64,000 nt of DNA from an uncultured Draconibacterium sp. (GTDB lineage: Bacteria > Bacteroidota > Bacteroidia > Bacteroidales > Prolixibacteraceae). The notes beneath the pieces were generated by a model. It was not told the DNA's origin. It searched no databases and saw only the letters and a program-made list of their open reading frames with translations. Positions 17,553-26,270 of the stretch are shown here, piece after piece; position 1 is the stretch's first letter, and every line of letters begins with the position of its first letter. Where the stretch lies: NCBI RefSeq assembly GCF_963675585.1, contig NZ_OY776414.1, positions 351,001 to 415,000 on the forward strand. Reading direction: 5' to 3'. A program made the position numbers and the translations under genes.

Positions 17553-19031
17553 ATGAACACGAATAAAAAATACCACCCGATTATGTTCGTTGGAACTGGT
17601 TCCGACGTTGGTAAAAGTGTAATAAATGCCGGATTTGGGCGCATTTTTAAACAAGATGGACTAAATCCGGCTCCATTTAAAGCACAAAATATGTCGTTGA
17701 ATAGTTATCCTACGGCAAATGGTTTGGAAATTGGCCGTGCCCAGGCAGTTCAGGCTGAAGCGTGCGGGATTGAATGCCGGGTGGAAATGAATCCGGTGCT
17801 TTTAAAACCAACGGGTTACATGAATTCGCAAATTGTACTAAACGGCAAACCATGGGCAAATAAATCGGCAAAGGAATATTTTAACGGCACCGATCGCGAT
17901 TTCCTGTTTGCCGAATGTATGAATGCCTTTTCCCGTCTGGAAGAGGAATTTAATCCGATTGTTGTTGAAGGAGCCGGAAGTATTTCGGAAGTTAATCTGT
18001 GGGAAAAGGACATTACCAACATGAGGGTAGCAGTAGAAAAAAAGGCTGCTACTTATCTGATTGCCGACATTGATAAAGGGGGTGTTTTTGGTAGTGTTTA
18101 CGGCACCATGCTTTTATTGCCAGAAATTGAACGGAAACAGATTAAAGGGATAATTATCAACAAATTCAGAGGGGACATCTCACTTTTCGAGGATGGTGCT
18201 AAAAAGCTGGAAGAACTGTGCGGCGTGCCGGTTGTTGGTATAATTCCACATTTCCGTGACATTTATATTGATGATGAAGACTCTGTTGTGGTGGATAAAA
18301 AACAGTTTAAATCCATTGAAGGTAAAACCAATATTGCCGTAGTTTTGCTTCGTCATATGTCGAATTTTACCGACTTTAATGTATTGGAACGTATTCCGGA
18401 AGTGAACTTGTTTTATGCCGCAACTCCCGACGATATCGACCAGGCGGATATCGTTGTTCTCCCCGGTTCGAAAAATACAATTTCGGATACGCTTTTTCTG
18501 CAACGACAGGGAATGGCCGCTGCCATAAATAAGGCGCACGAGCAAGGTAAAGCAGTTTATGGAATATGTGGTGGTTTTCAGATGATGGGGAAGTGGATTA
18601 GTGATCCGGGACATGTTGAAGGGAATATTGAACGTGTTCCGGGACTTGGAATATTGCCTGTTGAGACCACCATAACTGAAGAAAAAGTTACTGAACAATG
18701 TACCTTTACATTTAAAGATAATCAATCAATTGGAAAAGGATACGAAATTCATATGGGCGAAACTCTTGCAGAAACTTCAAGTCCATTGTGTATAATCAAC
18801 GACAAAAAAGAAGATGGCTATTTCTTAAATTCAAAAACCTGGGGCACTTATATTCATGGAATTTTTGATAACAAGGAGATAATCAATTTAATATTGAAGG
18901 AATCGGGGCAGAACGTTATTACTGAAATGGACTTTCAGCAGTTTAAAGAGCAGCAGTATGATAAGCTGGCCGATTTGATTCGCGAAAATGTAGATATGGA
19001 TTATATCTATAAAACCATGGAAATTGATTAA
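17553..19031 (+). CDS. cobQ: Cobyric acid synthase
   Basis: 492 aa. The N-terminal amidoligase domain has FVGTGSDVGKSVINAGFGRIF (P-loop region) and FKAQNMSLNSYPTANGLEIGRAQ. The C-terminal class I glutaminase-like domain has the nucleophile in VYGICGGFQMMG and the His in TYIHGIFDN. CobQ amidates adenosylcobyrinic acid a,c-diamide at four positions. The stop codon overlaps the start of cbiB by 8 bp. Presence of CobQ means the cell does more than salvage cobinamide, although corrin-ring genes are not in this window. Confidence 0.95.
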   Translation: MNTNKKYHPIMFVGTGSDVGKSVINAGFGRIFKQDGLNPAPFKAQNMSLNSYPTANGLEIGRAQAVQAEACGIECRVEMNPVLLKPTGYMNSQIVLNGKPWANKSAKEYFNGTDRDFLFAECMNAFSRLEEEFNPIVVEGAGSISEVNLWEKDITNMRVAVEKKAATYLIADIDKGGVFGSVYGTMLLLPEIERKQIKGIIINKFRGDISLFEDGAKKLEELCGVPVVGIIPHFRDIYIDDEDSVVVDKKQFKSIEGKTNIAVVLLRHMSNFTDFNVLERIPEVNLFYAATPDDIDQADIVVLPGSKNTISDTLFLQRQGMAAAINKAHEQGKAVYGICGGFQMMGKWISDPGHVEGNIERVPGLGILPVETTITEEKVTEQCTFTFKDNQSIGKGYEIHMGETLAETSSPLCIINDKKEDGYFLNSKTWGTYIHGIFDNKEIINLILKESGQNVITEMDFQQFKEQQYDKLADLIRENVDMDYIYKTMEID

Positions 19032-19959
19032 TATCTCAGATATAATTCTTCCTTTACTTGCCGGTTTTGCGCTGGATTGTATTTTGGGCGATCCGCAATG
19101 GTTGCCACATCCCATTCGTCTATTTGGTTCTGCAATTTCCAGAGGAGAAAAACAACTTAACACAGGAGAAAATAGAAAGATAAAAGGTGCTTTACTTGCT
19201 TCGTCGTTAATTCTATTCACATTTTTTGTTTTACGTTTATTCTTGGTTCTCCTTGCACAATTTGAAATTCTAAGTCTCATTTTGTCGGCGGTTTTTGTTT
19301 TTTACGGTTTGGCAAACCATTCTTTAATTCGCGAATCACTACATGTTATAAGGCAATTAAACCAGAATGGGGTAGTGGCCGGACGCAAGCAGTTGAGTCG
19401 AATTGTTGGCCGCGATACTTCATCACTTTTCGAAAATCAAATTCGAACAGCTGTGTTGGAAACTTTAGCAGAGAACCTTAGCGATGGAGTTGTGGCACCG
19501 CTTTTTTATTATGCAATTGGTGGTGTACCTGCAATGATGGCTTACAAAATGGCAAATACGCTCGACTCGATGATTGGATACAAAAACAAGCGCTACACAC
19601 AGTTTGGATGGTTTGCAGCTAAACTTGATGATGTATTAAATTTTATCCCTGCACGTTTAACTGCATTTCTTATGGTGTTGATTACCCTAAATTATAGGGG
19701 GCTGAAATATATTTTCAAATACGGAAACAAACATGCAAGTCCGAATGCCGGTTATCCGGAAGCTGCTTTAGCCGGAATTCTGAATTGTAAATTCGGAGGT
19801 CCTAACATGTATCACGGAGTTTTAGTGGATAAACCTTTTATCGGAAAAAACAATAAAACGATTACCGACAAAGATGTAATTAAAGCCTGCATCATTAACA
19901 GTCTGGTCTGCTTGTGTTCTTTACTGATAATAGTTTCAATCTATTTATTTCTATTGTAA
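19024..19959 (+). CDS. cbiB: Adenosylcobinamide-phosphate synthase
   Basis: 311 aa with a TTG start overlapping cobQ. DCILGDPQWLPHPIRLFG is the family's N-terminal signature. RDTSSLFENQIRTAVLETLAENLSDGVVAPLFYY and MIGYKNKRYTQFGWFAAKLDD follow, with several membrane helices. CbiB attaches the aminopropanol (phosphate) arm to adenosylcobyric acid. It is the last gene of the cob group. No L-threonine-phosphate decarboxylase (CobD) lies next to it. After its stop comes 1.35 kb without protein genes. Confidence 0.94.
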   Translation: MINISDIILPLLAGFALDCILGDPQWLPHPIRLFGSAISRGEKQLNTGENRKIKGALLASSLILFTFFVLRLFLVLLAQFEILSLILSAVFVFYGLANHSLIRESLHVIRQLNQNGVVAGRKQLSRIVGRDTSSLFENQIRTAVLETLAENLSDGVVAPLFYYAIGGVPAMMAYKMANTLDSMIGYKNKRYTQFGWFAAKLDDVLNFIPARLTAFLMVLITLNYRGLKYIFKYGNKHASPNAGYPEAALAGILNCKFGGPNMYHGVLVDKPFIGKNNKTITDKDVIKACIINSLVCLCSLLIIVSIYLFLL

Positions 19960-20063
19960 TTTTCTGATACAGATTGTACATTCAAATCCTACATATTTTA
20001 AAGAAAACTGACTTAATCTCAGTGGTGTTGTTAGATCTGTTTTTACTAAAATGGATATAAACA

Positions 20064-20145
20064 AAAAAAGGACGGGTCAACACCCATCCTTTTCACTAAC
20101 TAAACCAATAAAACTAATCAAACCTAAACTTATGAACTAAAACTT
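20064..20145 (-). ncRNA. Candidate small RNA, array copy A
   Basis: The minus-strand -7 box TATATTTG (20152-20159) is preceded by CTTAAC (20181-20186) at 21 nt. Transcription would start near 20145 and end at a hairpin, AAAGGATGGGT/ACCCGTCCTTT with GTTG loop, followed by Ts at about 20064. The spacer between the two boxes differs in sequence from the other copies but has the same length, which supports selection on the promoter. Confidence 0.55.
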
Positions 20146-20325
20146 ATGCAACAAATATAAGGGTAAATGTCGAATATTAAGTTAAGTCAATGTTAAAATT
20201 GAAATTTCAAAAAGATTTTAAAATAAATGTTAAGAAAGAAAAAAGACAGCAAGTGTGAAGAGTTGTGTGAAAATGTATCAGAAAGTTCTATTGGTGTGGA
20301 AATGTGACTTTTGTCATGTTTAAAC

Positions 20326-20408
20326 AAAAAAAGGATGAGTCAACACCCATCCTTTTCACTAACTAAACCAATAAAACTAATCAAACCTAAACTTATGAAC
20401 TAAAACTT
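20326..20408 (-). ncRNA. Candidate small RNA, array copy B
   Basis: The -7 box TACATTTG (20415-20422) lies 21 nt downstream of a GTTAAC hexamer (20444-20449) on the minus strand. The terminator stem is AAAGGATGGGT/ACTCATCCTTT. One G-C pair of copy A is G-U here and one U-G pair is U-A, so the stem still closes on the minus-strand RNA. Confidence 0.55.
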
Positions 20409-20571
20409 ATGGTACAAATGTAGGGTGAAAAACTGAGTTTTTGGTTAACTGAATGTTAAAAAATGTGTTTTATAACATATTTTAAATCTATCTTAAATCG
20501 AGGAAATCTATCGTTGAAAATTGAAAGGAGAAGAGGTGTTTTTGGAAACTAAGTGTGTTTTAGAAAAGCAT

Positions 20572-20654
20572 AAAAAAAGGACGGGTCAACACCCATCCTT
20601 TTCACTAACTAAACCAATAAAACTAATCAAACCTAAACTTATGAACTAAAACTT
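20572..20654 (-). ncRNA. Candidate small RNA, array copy C
   Basis: The -7 box TACATTTG (20661-20668), with CTTAAC (20690-20695) 21 nt upstream. The transcribed part is nearly identical to copy B and the terminator stem is the same as in copy A. Confidence 0.55.
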
Positions 20655-20817
20655 ATGGTACAAATGTAGAGTGAAAAGCTGAGATTGTGGTTAAGTGAAT
20701 GTTAAAAAATGTGTTTTATAACATATTTTAAATCTATCTTAAATCGAGGAAATCTATCGTTGAAAATTGAGAGGGGAAAAGGTGTTTTTTGAAAATACGT
20801 GTCTTTTGGAGAGGCAT

Positions 20818-20899
20818 AAAAAAAGGATGAGTCAACACTCATCCTTTTCACTAACTAAACCAATAAAACTAATCAAACCTAAACTTATGAACTAAAACT
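20818..20899 (-). ncRNA. Candidate small RNA, array copy D
   Basis: The -7 box TACATTTG (20906-20913), with CTTAAC (20935-20940) 21 nt upstream. The terminator stem is AAAGGATGAGT/ACTCATCCTTT: the pair that is G-C in A, C and E and G-U in B is A-U here, giving a full compensatory series. Confidence 0.55.
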
Positions 20900-21062
20900 A
20901 TGCTACAAATGTAGGGCGAATAACTGAGATTGTGGTTAAGTGAATGTTAAAAAATGTGTTTTATAACATATTTTAAATCTATCTTAAATCGAGGAAATCT
21001 ATCGTTGAAAATTGAAAGGGGAAAGCGTGGTTTTGAAAAATACGTGTCTTTTGGAAAGGCAT

Positions 21063-21146
21063 AAAAAAAAGGACGGGTCAACACCCATCCTTTTCACTAA
21101 CTAAACCAATAAAACTAATCAAACCTAAACTTATGAACTAAAACTT
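21063..21146 (-). ncRNA. Candidate small RNA, array copy E (weak promoter)
   Basis: Cassette and terminator match copies A and C. The promoter box is TATCTTCG (21153-21160), one mismatch from TAnnTTTG, and no CTTAAC is seen at 21 nt. This edge copy may be poorly expressed or dead. Confidence 0.4.
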
Positions 21147-21255
21147 ATGCTGCGAAGATATGCTGAAAAACATAAACTGGCACCACTTTTTTCAAAAAAT
21201 GTATGTTTTTTCGGCATATTTTAACTCAATGTTAACTTCGTAAAATATTTTAAAA

Positions 21256-21288
21256 AGAAAAGCCCTCCGCAATAGCGAAAGGCTTTAA
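21256..21288 (-). terminator. Terminator for the floA operon
   Basis: On the minus strand AAAGCCTTTCGC, an AATA-type loop and GCGGAGGGCTTTTCTTTTT form an imperfect stem with a T run, about 20 nt after the floA stop. Confidence 0.7.
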
Positions 21289-21308
21289 GTATAAATAACA
21301 ATATCTGA

Positions 21309-22286
21309 TTATTCTTTCGGTACATTTCCTTCGCCTGCAATTGAATCTCGCATGGAAGTATCAGCCATTATGTTTTTGTATTTCATATAATCCATAATAC
21401 CAAGATTACCACTTCTAAAGGCTTCAGCGATAGCCAGCGGAACCTGAGCTTCTGCTTCGATTACTTTCGCTCTCATCTCCTGTGCAGTTGCTTTATTTTC
21501 CTGTTCAAGTGCAATTGCCATAGCTCTACGTTCCTCTGCTTTAGCTTGTGCTATGTTTTTATCCGCTTCTGCCTGGTCCATTTGTAATACCGCTCCAATG
21601 TTCTTACCTATGTCAATGTCGGCGATATCAATCGATAGTATTTCAAAAGCCGTTCCTGCATCCAGGCCTTTTTCCAGTACTACCCTCGAAATAAAGTCAG
21701 GATTCTCGAGTACTGCCTTGTGCGAATGCGACGATCCGATGGATGAAACAATTCCTTCACCAACACGTGCAAGAACGGTTTCTTCTCCGGCACCACCAAC
21801 CAATTGTTTAATATTGGCACGTACGGTTACACGGGCTTTGGCAATTAACTGAATACCGTCTTTTGAAACTGCAGTAACAGGTGGTGTATTTATAACTTTA
21901 GGATTAACCGACATTTGAACAGCCTCGAAAACATCGCGACCAGCCAAATCGATTGCAGTTGCCATATTAAATGGTAGTTCAATGTTTGCTTTTGCTGCTG
22001 AAACCAGGGCATGAACAACTCTGGCAACGTGTCCGCCGGCAAGATAGTGTGCTTCCAAAGCGTCGCGGCTAAGATCAACATCGGCTTTTGTTCCTTCAAT
22101 CATCGCCCGAACAATTACTCCAGGAGGTACTTTTCTGAAACGCATTAAAAATAACTGTAACAACGAAATGCGAACTCCTGAGACCAGGGCTGAAAACCAC
22201 AGTCCGATTGGTATAAAATAGAGGATAATAAAAAGTAATACAATTACTGCTACTATTAGTCCCCATGCTCCTACTGCTTCTATCAT
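21309..22286 (-). CDS. floA: Flotillin-like protein FloA (SPFH family)
   Basis: 325 aa. An N-terminal hydrophobic hairpin (about residues 8-45) is followed by the SPFH domain ([33 protein letters not shown]). An Ala/Glu-rich coiled coil follows ([20 protein letters not shown], near 240-290). FloA proteins organise membrane microdomains. The NfeD gene lies 4 bp upstream, the standard pairing of flotillin and NfeD. An operon with clpS and a SPOR protein is likely, since all run on the minus strand with tiny gaps. Confidence 0.93.
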   Translation of the reverse strand: MIEAVGAWGLIVAVIVLLFIILYFIPIGLWFSALVSGVRISLLQLFLMRFRKVPPGVIVRAMIEGTKADVDLSRDALEAHYLAGGHVARVVHALVSAAKANIELPFNMATAIDLAGRDVFEAVQMSVNPKVINTPPVTAVSKDGIQLIAKARVTVRANIKQLVGGAGEETVLARVGEGIVSSIGSSHSHKAVLENPDFISRVVLEKGLDAGTAFEILSIDIADIDIGKNIGAVLQMDQAEADKNIAQAKAEERRAMAIALEQENKATAQEMRAKVIEAEAQVPLAIAEAFRSGNLGIMDYMKYKNIMADTSMRDSIAGEGNVPKE

Positions 22287-22290
22287 TTTA

Positions 22291-22761
22291 TTAAATTTTT
22301 ATAGGTTCAACAATTAGTTTATTCGATTCAACTTTTACAATCTTTATTTCGGTATTTGGATCGATTAATGCGCCGGTTGATTGTGCTTCAACCACTTCTC
22401 CATTTACTTTTACTTTACCCATTGGCGCTAGTCTTCCGATGGTTTTACCGGTATCTCCAACGGCCAGTTTGTCTTTGTTTACAAACTCAACTTTCCCCTC
22501 AATGTTTTTATTGAGAATCATTTTCTTTCCGGTTCTCGATTTAAAAAAATAGACGATCATTATTGGTGAAGCAATTAACACCACGGCGAGTGTGATAAAA
22601 CCAGGTATTATTCCTAATTCGGAAAAGGCAATGTAAACACTGCCTGCCAGTAAAAGAAAGCCTCCAATTCCGGCAATGGTTACTCCCGGAATTACTGCAA
22701 ATTCAATCAGTAATAATACGAGTCCAAGCAGAATCAATAGAATAATGGTGAAAATGGTCAT
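22291..22761 (-). CDS. NfeD-family membrane protein
   Basis: 156 aa. Membrane segments occupy roughly residues 1-75 ([18 protein letters not shown] and following), and a C-terminal OB-fold domain follows ([22 protein letters not shown]). This is the short NfeD form without the N-terminal serine-protease domain. NfeD proteins act together with SPFH proteins. The gene sits directly before floA, consistent with a partner role. Confidence 0.9.
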   Translation of the reverse strand: MTIFTIILLILLGLVLLLIEFAVIPGVTIAGIGGFLLLAGSVYIAFSELGIIPGFITLAVVLIASPIMIVYFFKSRTGKKMILNKNIEGKVEFVNKDKLAVGDTGKTIGRLAPMGKVKVNGEVVEAQSTGALIDPNTEIKIVKVESNKLIVEPIKI

Positions 22762-22766
22762 ATGGT

Positions 22767-23045
22767 TTAGTCTATAGTTGCGTTAAGCTTACGCTCTAAT
22801 AATGCGTCTTTCATTGGTTTTAATGCTGCAAATCCTCCTTTTTTTACATCACACTTACCTTTGTAATGAACGAGCATTGTACATTGAGTTGCCTGCTCGT
22901 ATTCGTGTTTGCAAATGTCAACAAGTGCATCAATTACATAATCGAAAGTATGTACATCATCGTTGTGTAAAATCAGGAAATTCTCTTTGTTTACATCTTC
23001 CTGAATATTTTTTACCGGATTTTTTTTAGTCTCTTTTTGTGTCAT
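22767..23045 (-). CDS. clpS: ATP-dependent Clp protease adaptor ClpS
   Basis: 92 aa. FLILHNDDVHTFDYVIDALVDICKHEYEQA carries the ClpS core: the NDD loop that reads N-degrons, and the hydrophobic pocket. Later comes HYKGKCDVKKGG (family usually H.G...V..G). ClpS delivers proteins with destabilising N-terminal residues to ClpAP/ClpCP. It overlaps the upstream SPOR gene by 4 bp, so the two are probably translated together. Confidence 0.94.
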   Translation of the reverse strand: MTQKETKKNPVKNIQEDVNKENFLILHNDDVHTFDYVIDALVDICKHEYEQATQCTMLVHYKGKCDVKKGGFAALKPMKDALLERKLNATID

Positions 23046-24478
23046 TTCCCTTCCTCAATTTCTTTTGCTTCTTTCAAAGTTATTCTTTTTCCGTTAAAAT
23101 ATGGTACTACAAAGGCATCTTCTACACCTTCCTGTCTTACCTGATTTTGCATTTTTAATGCATCATTATAATTTGTAAGATTTCCTGTGGTATAAACAAC
23201 AACGCCTTTGTCATCGGTATAGTTCTCAATTTTACGGATATACGATAACTTTTTAAATAGGTTTTTTACATAATTGGGTAATTCGCGACTGTAAGCACCC
23301 AACTGTATTTTATATATCAATTCATCGTTGGCCGCTTCCCTGGTCGGTGTTTGGTTTTGGTGATTTGCCAATAAAATGTTTGAACTGATGAAAGTACCCG
23401 AGTCGATTACCGGCCTTTCCGAGTCAAAACTTGCGGAAACAGATTTTGAATATGCTTTTAATTCGGTAAGAAAGTTATCCTTTTCTTCCTGCGAAACACT
23501 TTCCCAATATTCTATCTCAGTCTTTTTTGCATTTGCAAATAATTCCTGACTTTCAGTTTGGAGTGAGTAAATCTCATTTTCAGAAGTCAATATCTTTTCT
23601 CCAATTTCCTGCTTTTTATCGTACGATTTGGATGCAGCATACTTTTCCCGCAGTTCTTTAATTTCTTTTAAGCGGATTTCCAGTTCATTTTTTTTCTTGT
23701 TACCTTCAATATAATACTGTTTGCCTTCGAGGGTTCTAAAATGAGACGTGTCTACATAAGTCAATTCCCCGTTTATAACAAAATCAATTGGTTCTGATTT
23801 CGTAATTGTTGGTTCAATTGGTGCCGGAACATCAGGTATTTCCGTTATTTCTGTTGTGTCCTCGGTTTCAACCATTGCAATGTCTTCAACTTCAGAACTG
23901 TCTGGCGTTGACTGAAGGGCCATGACCGGAGTAAATTCTTCTGCAGCCGTTTCGCGAGGAAGAGGAGCCGGCATAAGATCTACCGAATCGTCTGCTATCG
24001 TTACCATTTCACTATCACTTCCAAAAGGATTTATTTCATCGTAACATTGCTGGATTTTTTCAGCCAGTTGTACATTTTCCTGTTCGCTTGCTTCTGATTT
24101 TTCCTGATAACGTTTATAATGTTTTAGTGCTTCTTCCCAACGGCTTTGGGCATGATATTGAACACCAAGGTAATAATCAGTTTTTAATGGGGCTTCTCCT
24201 GTGCTTCCTTTCAGCAGATAAACAATCTCTTTCGAACCAAAATGGCTGTTTTCCGTTCGGCACGCTCCATAATAATAGTTTACCATTAAATGATCCGGGT
24301 TTTCATCATGCAATTTTTTAAGTACAACTTCCGCTTCCTTAAAATTTTCAGCATCGTATAATTGAATCGCTTTCACCAAGGGATTATCTTGTGCGCCGGT
24401 TGTATTAAAAATCGACGCAAACAAAAGAGCCAGGAATATTGTTAAATGTGCATTGGTTTTATTCAAGTCCATGTACAA
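23042..24478 (-). CDS. Periplasmic TPR and SPOR-domain protein
   Basis: 478 aa. A signal peptide ends near TGAQ (residue about 30). Residues 30-150 contain TPR-like helices (HLMVNYYYGACRTENSHFGS, then YYLGVQYHAQSRWEEALKHY). An acidic Pro/Thr-rich linker (about 165-240) and a coiled coil (about 260-330) follow. The C-terminal SPOR domain (about 390-467) starts YKIQLGAYSRELP. SPOR domains bind denuded peptidoglycan, so a role in envelope or division is plausible. The precise function is unknown. Confidence 0.75.
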   Translation of the reverse strand: MYMDLNKTNAHLTIFLALLFASIFNTTGAQDNPLVKAIQLYDAENFKEAEVVLKKLHDENPDHLMVNYYYGACRTENSHFGSKEIVYLLKGSTGEAPLKTDYYLGVQYHAQSRWEEALKHYKRYQEKSEASEQENVQLAEKIQQCYDEINPFGSDSEMVTIADDSVDLMPAPLPRETAAEEFTPVMALQSTPDSSEVEDIAMVETEDTTEITEIPDVPAPIEPTITKSEPIDFVINGELTYVDTSHFRTLEGKQYYIEGNKKKNELEIRLKEIKELREKYAASKSYDKKQEIGEKILTSENEIYSLQTESQELFANAKKTEIEYWESVSQEEKDNFLTELKAYSKSVSASFDSERPVIDSGTFISSNILLANHQNQTPTREAANDELIYKIQLGAYSRELPNYVKNLFKKLSYIRKIENYTDDKGVVVYTTGNLTNYNDALKMQNQVRQEGVEDAFVVPYFNGKRITLKEAKEIEEGK

Positions 24479-24598
24479 AATATATTCATTTTTCGATTAT
24501 GTAAATCTACAAAAAATGTATTGTGTTTTGAACTTTATTATTGTTTGAATTGGTCGCAATTAGTGATTTGTAAACCTGAGTTATATCATTTAATAATT

Positions 24599-24606
24599 TA
24601 TATTTG
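24599..24606 (+). promoter_or_regulatory. -7 box upstream of bcp
   Basis: TATATTTG, an exact TAnnTTTG match 22 bp before the bcp ATG, giving a short leader. Confidence 0.6.
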
Positions 24607-24628
24607 TAGAACAGATTAGAAAAGCAGC

Positions 24629-25093
24629 ATGACAAATTTGAAAGTTGGAGATAAAGCACCTGATTTTGAGGGTGTAAATCAAAATGGAGAGAAAATCGGT
24701 CTGAAAGATTTCGCTGGGAAAAAGTTAATCCTTTATTTTTACCCCAAAGACAATACACCGGGCTGTACCGCCGAATCGTGTAATTTAAACGATAACTACG
24801 ATGCATGGCTGGAAAAAGGTTTTGATGTAGTAGGGGTTAGTCCTGATAGTGAAAAATCGCATCAGAAATTTATTGAAAAATTTGGATTTAAATTTAATCT
24901 GATAGCCGATACAGAAAAAGAAATCCTTGAAACGTATGGCGTTTGGGGAGAGAAAAGTATGTATGGCCGAAAATACATGGGGGTTTTTCGTACTACTTTT
25001 GTAATTGATGAAAAGGGAGTTTTTGAAGAGGTTTTTGAAAAAGTTGAAACAAAAGACCACACCAGGCAGATTATTGAAGCACTAAAATTATAA
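24629..25093 (+). CDS. bcp: Thioredoxin-dependent thiol peroxidase (peroxiredoxin Q/BCP)
   Basis: 154 aa, full length. [21 protein letters not shown] has the peroxidatic Cys after TPG and the nearby resolving Cys five residues later, the atypical 2-Cys BCP arrangement. [13 protein letters not shown] and the TTFVIDEKG strand follow. It reduces hydrogen and alkyl peroxides in the cytoplasm. recA begins 14 bp downstream on the same strand, so the two may share the promoter at 24599. Confidence 0.95.
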   Translation: MTNLKVGDKAPDFEGVNQNGEKIGLKDFAGKKLILYFYPKDNTPGCTAESCNLNDNYDAWLEKGFDVVGVSPDSEKSHQKFIEKFGFKFNLIADTEKEILETYGVWGEKSMYGRKYMGVFRTTFVIDEKGVFEEVFEKVETKDHTRQIIEALKL

Positions 25094-25106
25094 GCTTAAA
25101 AACAAC

Positions 25107-26129
25107 ATGACCAAAGAAGAAAAAAGCCAAATGAATCAGGAAAAGCTGAAAGCACTTCAGCTAACAATGGATAAAATTGAAAAGAGTTACGGAAAAGGTT
25201 CGATAATGCGATTGGGAGACCGGGCAGTGGAAGATGTGCCTGCTATCTCGTCGGGATCGATCGCTTTAGATGTAGCTTTAGGAGTTGGAGGATTTCCAAA
25301 AGGAAGGGTAATTGAAATTTACGGACCTGAATCTTCTGGTAAAACAACGCTTGCAATTCATGCCATTGCCGAAGCGCAAAAAGCCGGTGGTGTTGCTGCT
25401 ATAATCGATGCTGAACATGCATTTGATCCGTATTATGCACAGAAATTAGGCGTAAATATTGATGAATTGTTAATTTCTCAGCCCGACAGCGGTGAACAGG
25501 CACTTGAAATTACTGATAATTTGATTCGTTCGGGAGCTTTGGATATTGTTGTTATCGACTCGGTAGCAGCCTTAACGCCAAAAGCTGAACTGGAAGGCGA
25601 AATGGGAGAATCAAAAATGGGTCTTCAGGCACGTTTGATGTCGCAGGCATTACGGAAACTTACCGGTAACATTAACAAAACAAAAACCTGTTGCATTTTT
25701 ATTAACCAGTTGCGCGAAAAAATCGGGGTAATGTTTGGTAATCCTGAAACAACAACCGGAGGTAATGCACTTAAATTTTATGCATCGGTACGTTTGGACA
25801 TCCGTCGGATTGGACAAATTAAAGATGGTGAAGAAGTAAACGGTAACCATGTTCGTGTAAAAGTGGTTAAAAACAAAGTGGCTCCACCATTCCGTAAAGC
25901 AGAATTCGATATTATGTATGGCGAAGGAATTTCCAAATCGGGCGAAATTATCGATTTGGGTGTTCAATACAATATTATTAAGAAAAGTGGGTCGTGGTTT
26001 AGTTATGGCGAAACCAAATTGGGGCAAGGCCGCGAAACGGTACGTAATTTAGTAATCGATAATCCTGAATTGGCTCAAGAACTTGAGACCAAAATTATTG
26101 AAGCCATTACGGGAAAAACAACAGCATAA
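25107..26129 (+). CDS. recA: Recombinase RecA
   Basis: 340 aa. The Walker [14 protein letters not shown], the Walker B region [15 protein letters not shown] and the L2 neighbourhood [31 protein letters not shown] are intact. RecA drives strand exchange and SOS induction. A strong terminator follows at 26153. No clear SOS box is visible upstream. Confidence 0.98.
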   Translation: MTKEEKSQMNQEKLKALQLTMDKIEKSYGKGSIMRLGDRAVEDVPAISSGSIALDVALGVGGFPKGRVIEIYGPESSGKTTLAIHAIAEAQKAGGVAAIIDAEHAFDPYYAQKLGVNIDELLISQPDSGEQALEITDNLIRSGALDIVVIDSVAALTPKAELEGEMGESKMGLQARLMSQALRKLTGNINKTKTCCIFINQLREKIGVMFGNPETTTGGNALKFYASVRLDIRRIGQIKDGEEVNGNHVRVKVVKNKVAPPFRKAEFDIMYGEGISKSGEIIDLGVQYNIIKKSGSWFSYGETKLGQGRETVRNLVIDNPELAQELETKIIEAITGKTTA

Positions 26130-26152
26130 GAATAAAAATATAAACAGAATAT

Positions 26153-26192
26153 ACCGGGTGAATTAGTTCTGTTGATTCATCCGGTTTTTTTA
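26153..26192 (+). terminator. Rho-independent terminator after recA
   Basis: The stem ACCGGGTGAAT/ATTCATCCGGT (one G-T pair), with an 11-nt loop, is followed by seven Ts. Confidence 0.87.
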
Positions 26193-26270
26193 TTAGTTCG
26201 TTTGTGGGTTTTTTGAAATGAGAGTGAAGTACATTCTCATTTAATTATAAATATAAAGTAGATATAAAGT

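Larger units (their letters stand above)
20063..21160 (-). repeat. Tandem array of about 246-bp units, five copies of a hairpin cassette
   Basis: No protein gene fits in 19960-21308. Five copies of an approximately 86-bp cassette recur with spacings of about 262, 247, 246 and 246 bp. Units 2-4 also share about 70 bp of spacer (for example 20455-20523, 20699-20769, 20942-21014), so the array grew by tandem duplication. On the minus strand each cassette reads promoter box, about 80 nt of U/G/A-rich sequence, then a hairpin with a T run. Details are under the five RNA entries. Confidence 0.9.

Noticed and set aside
20063-21160. CRISPR array
   Set aside because: Repeats are about 86 bp with spacing near 246 bp, spacers are themselves repeats, and no cas genes are nearby.
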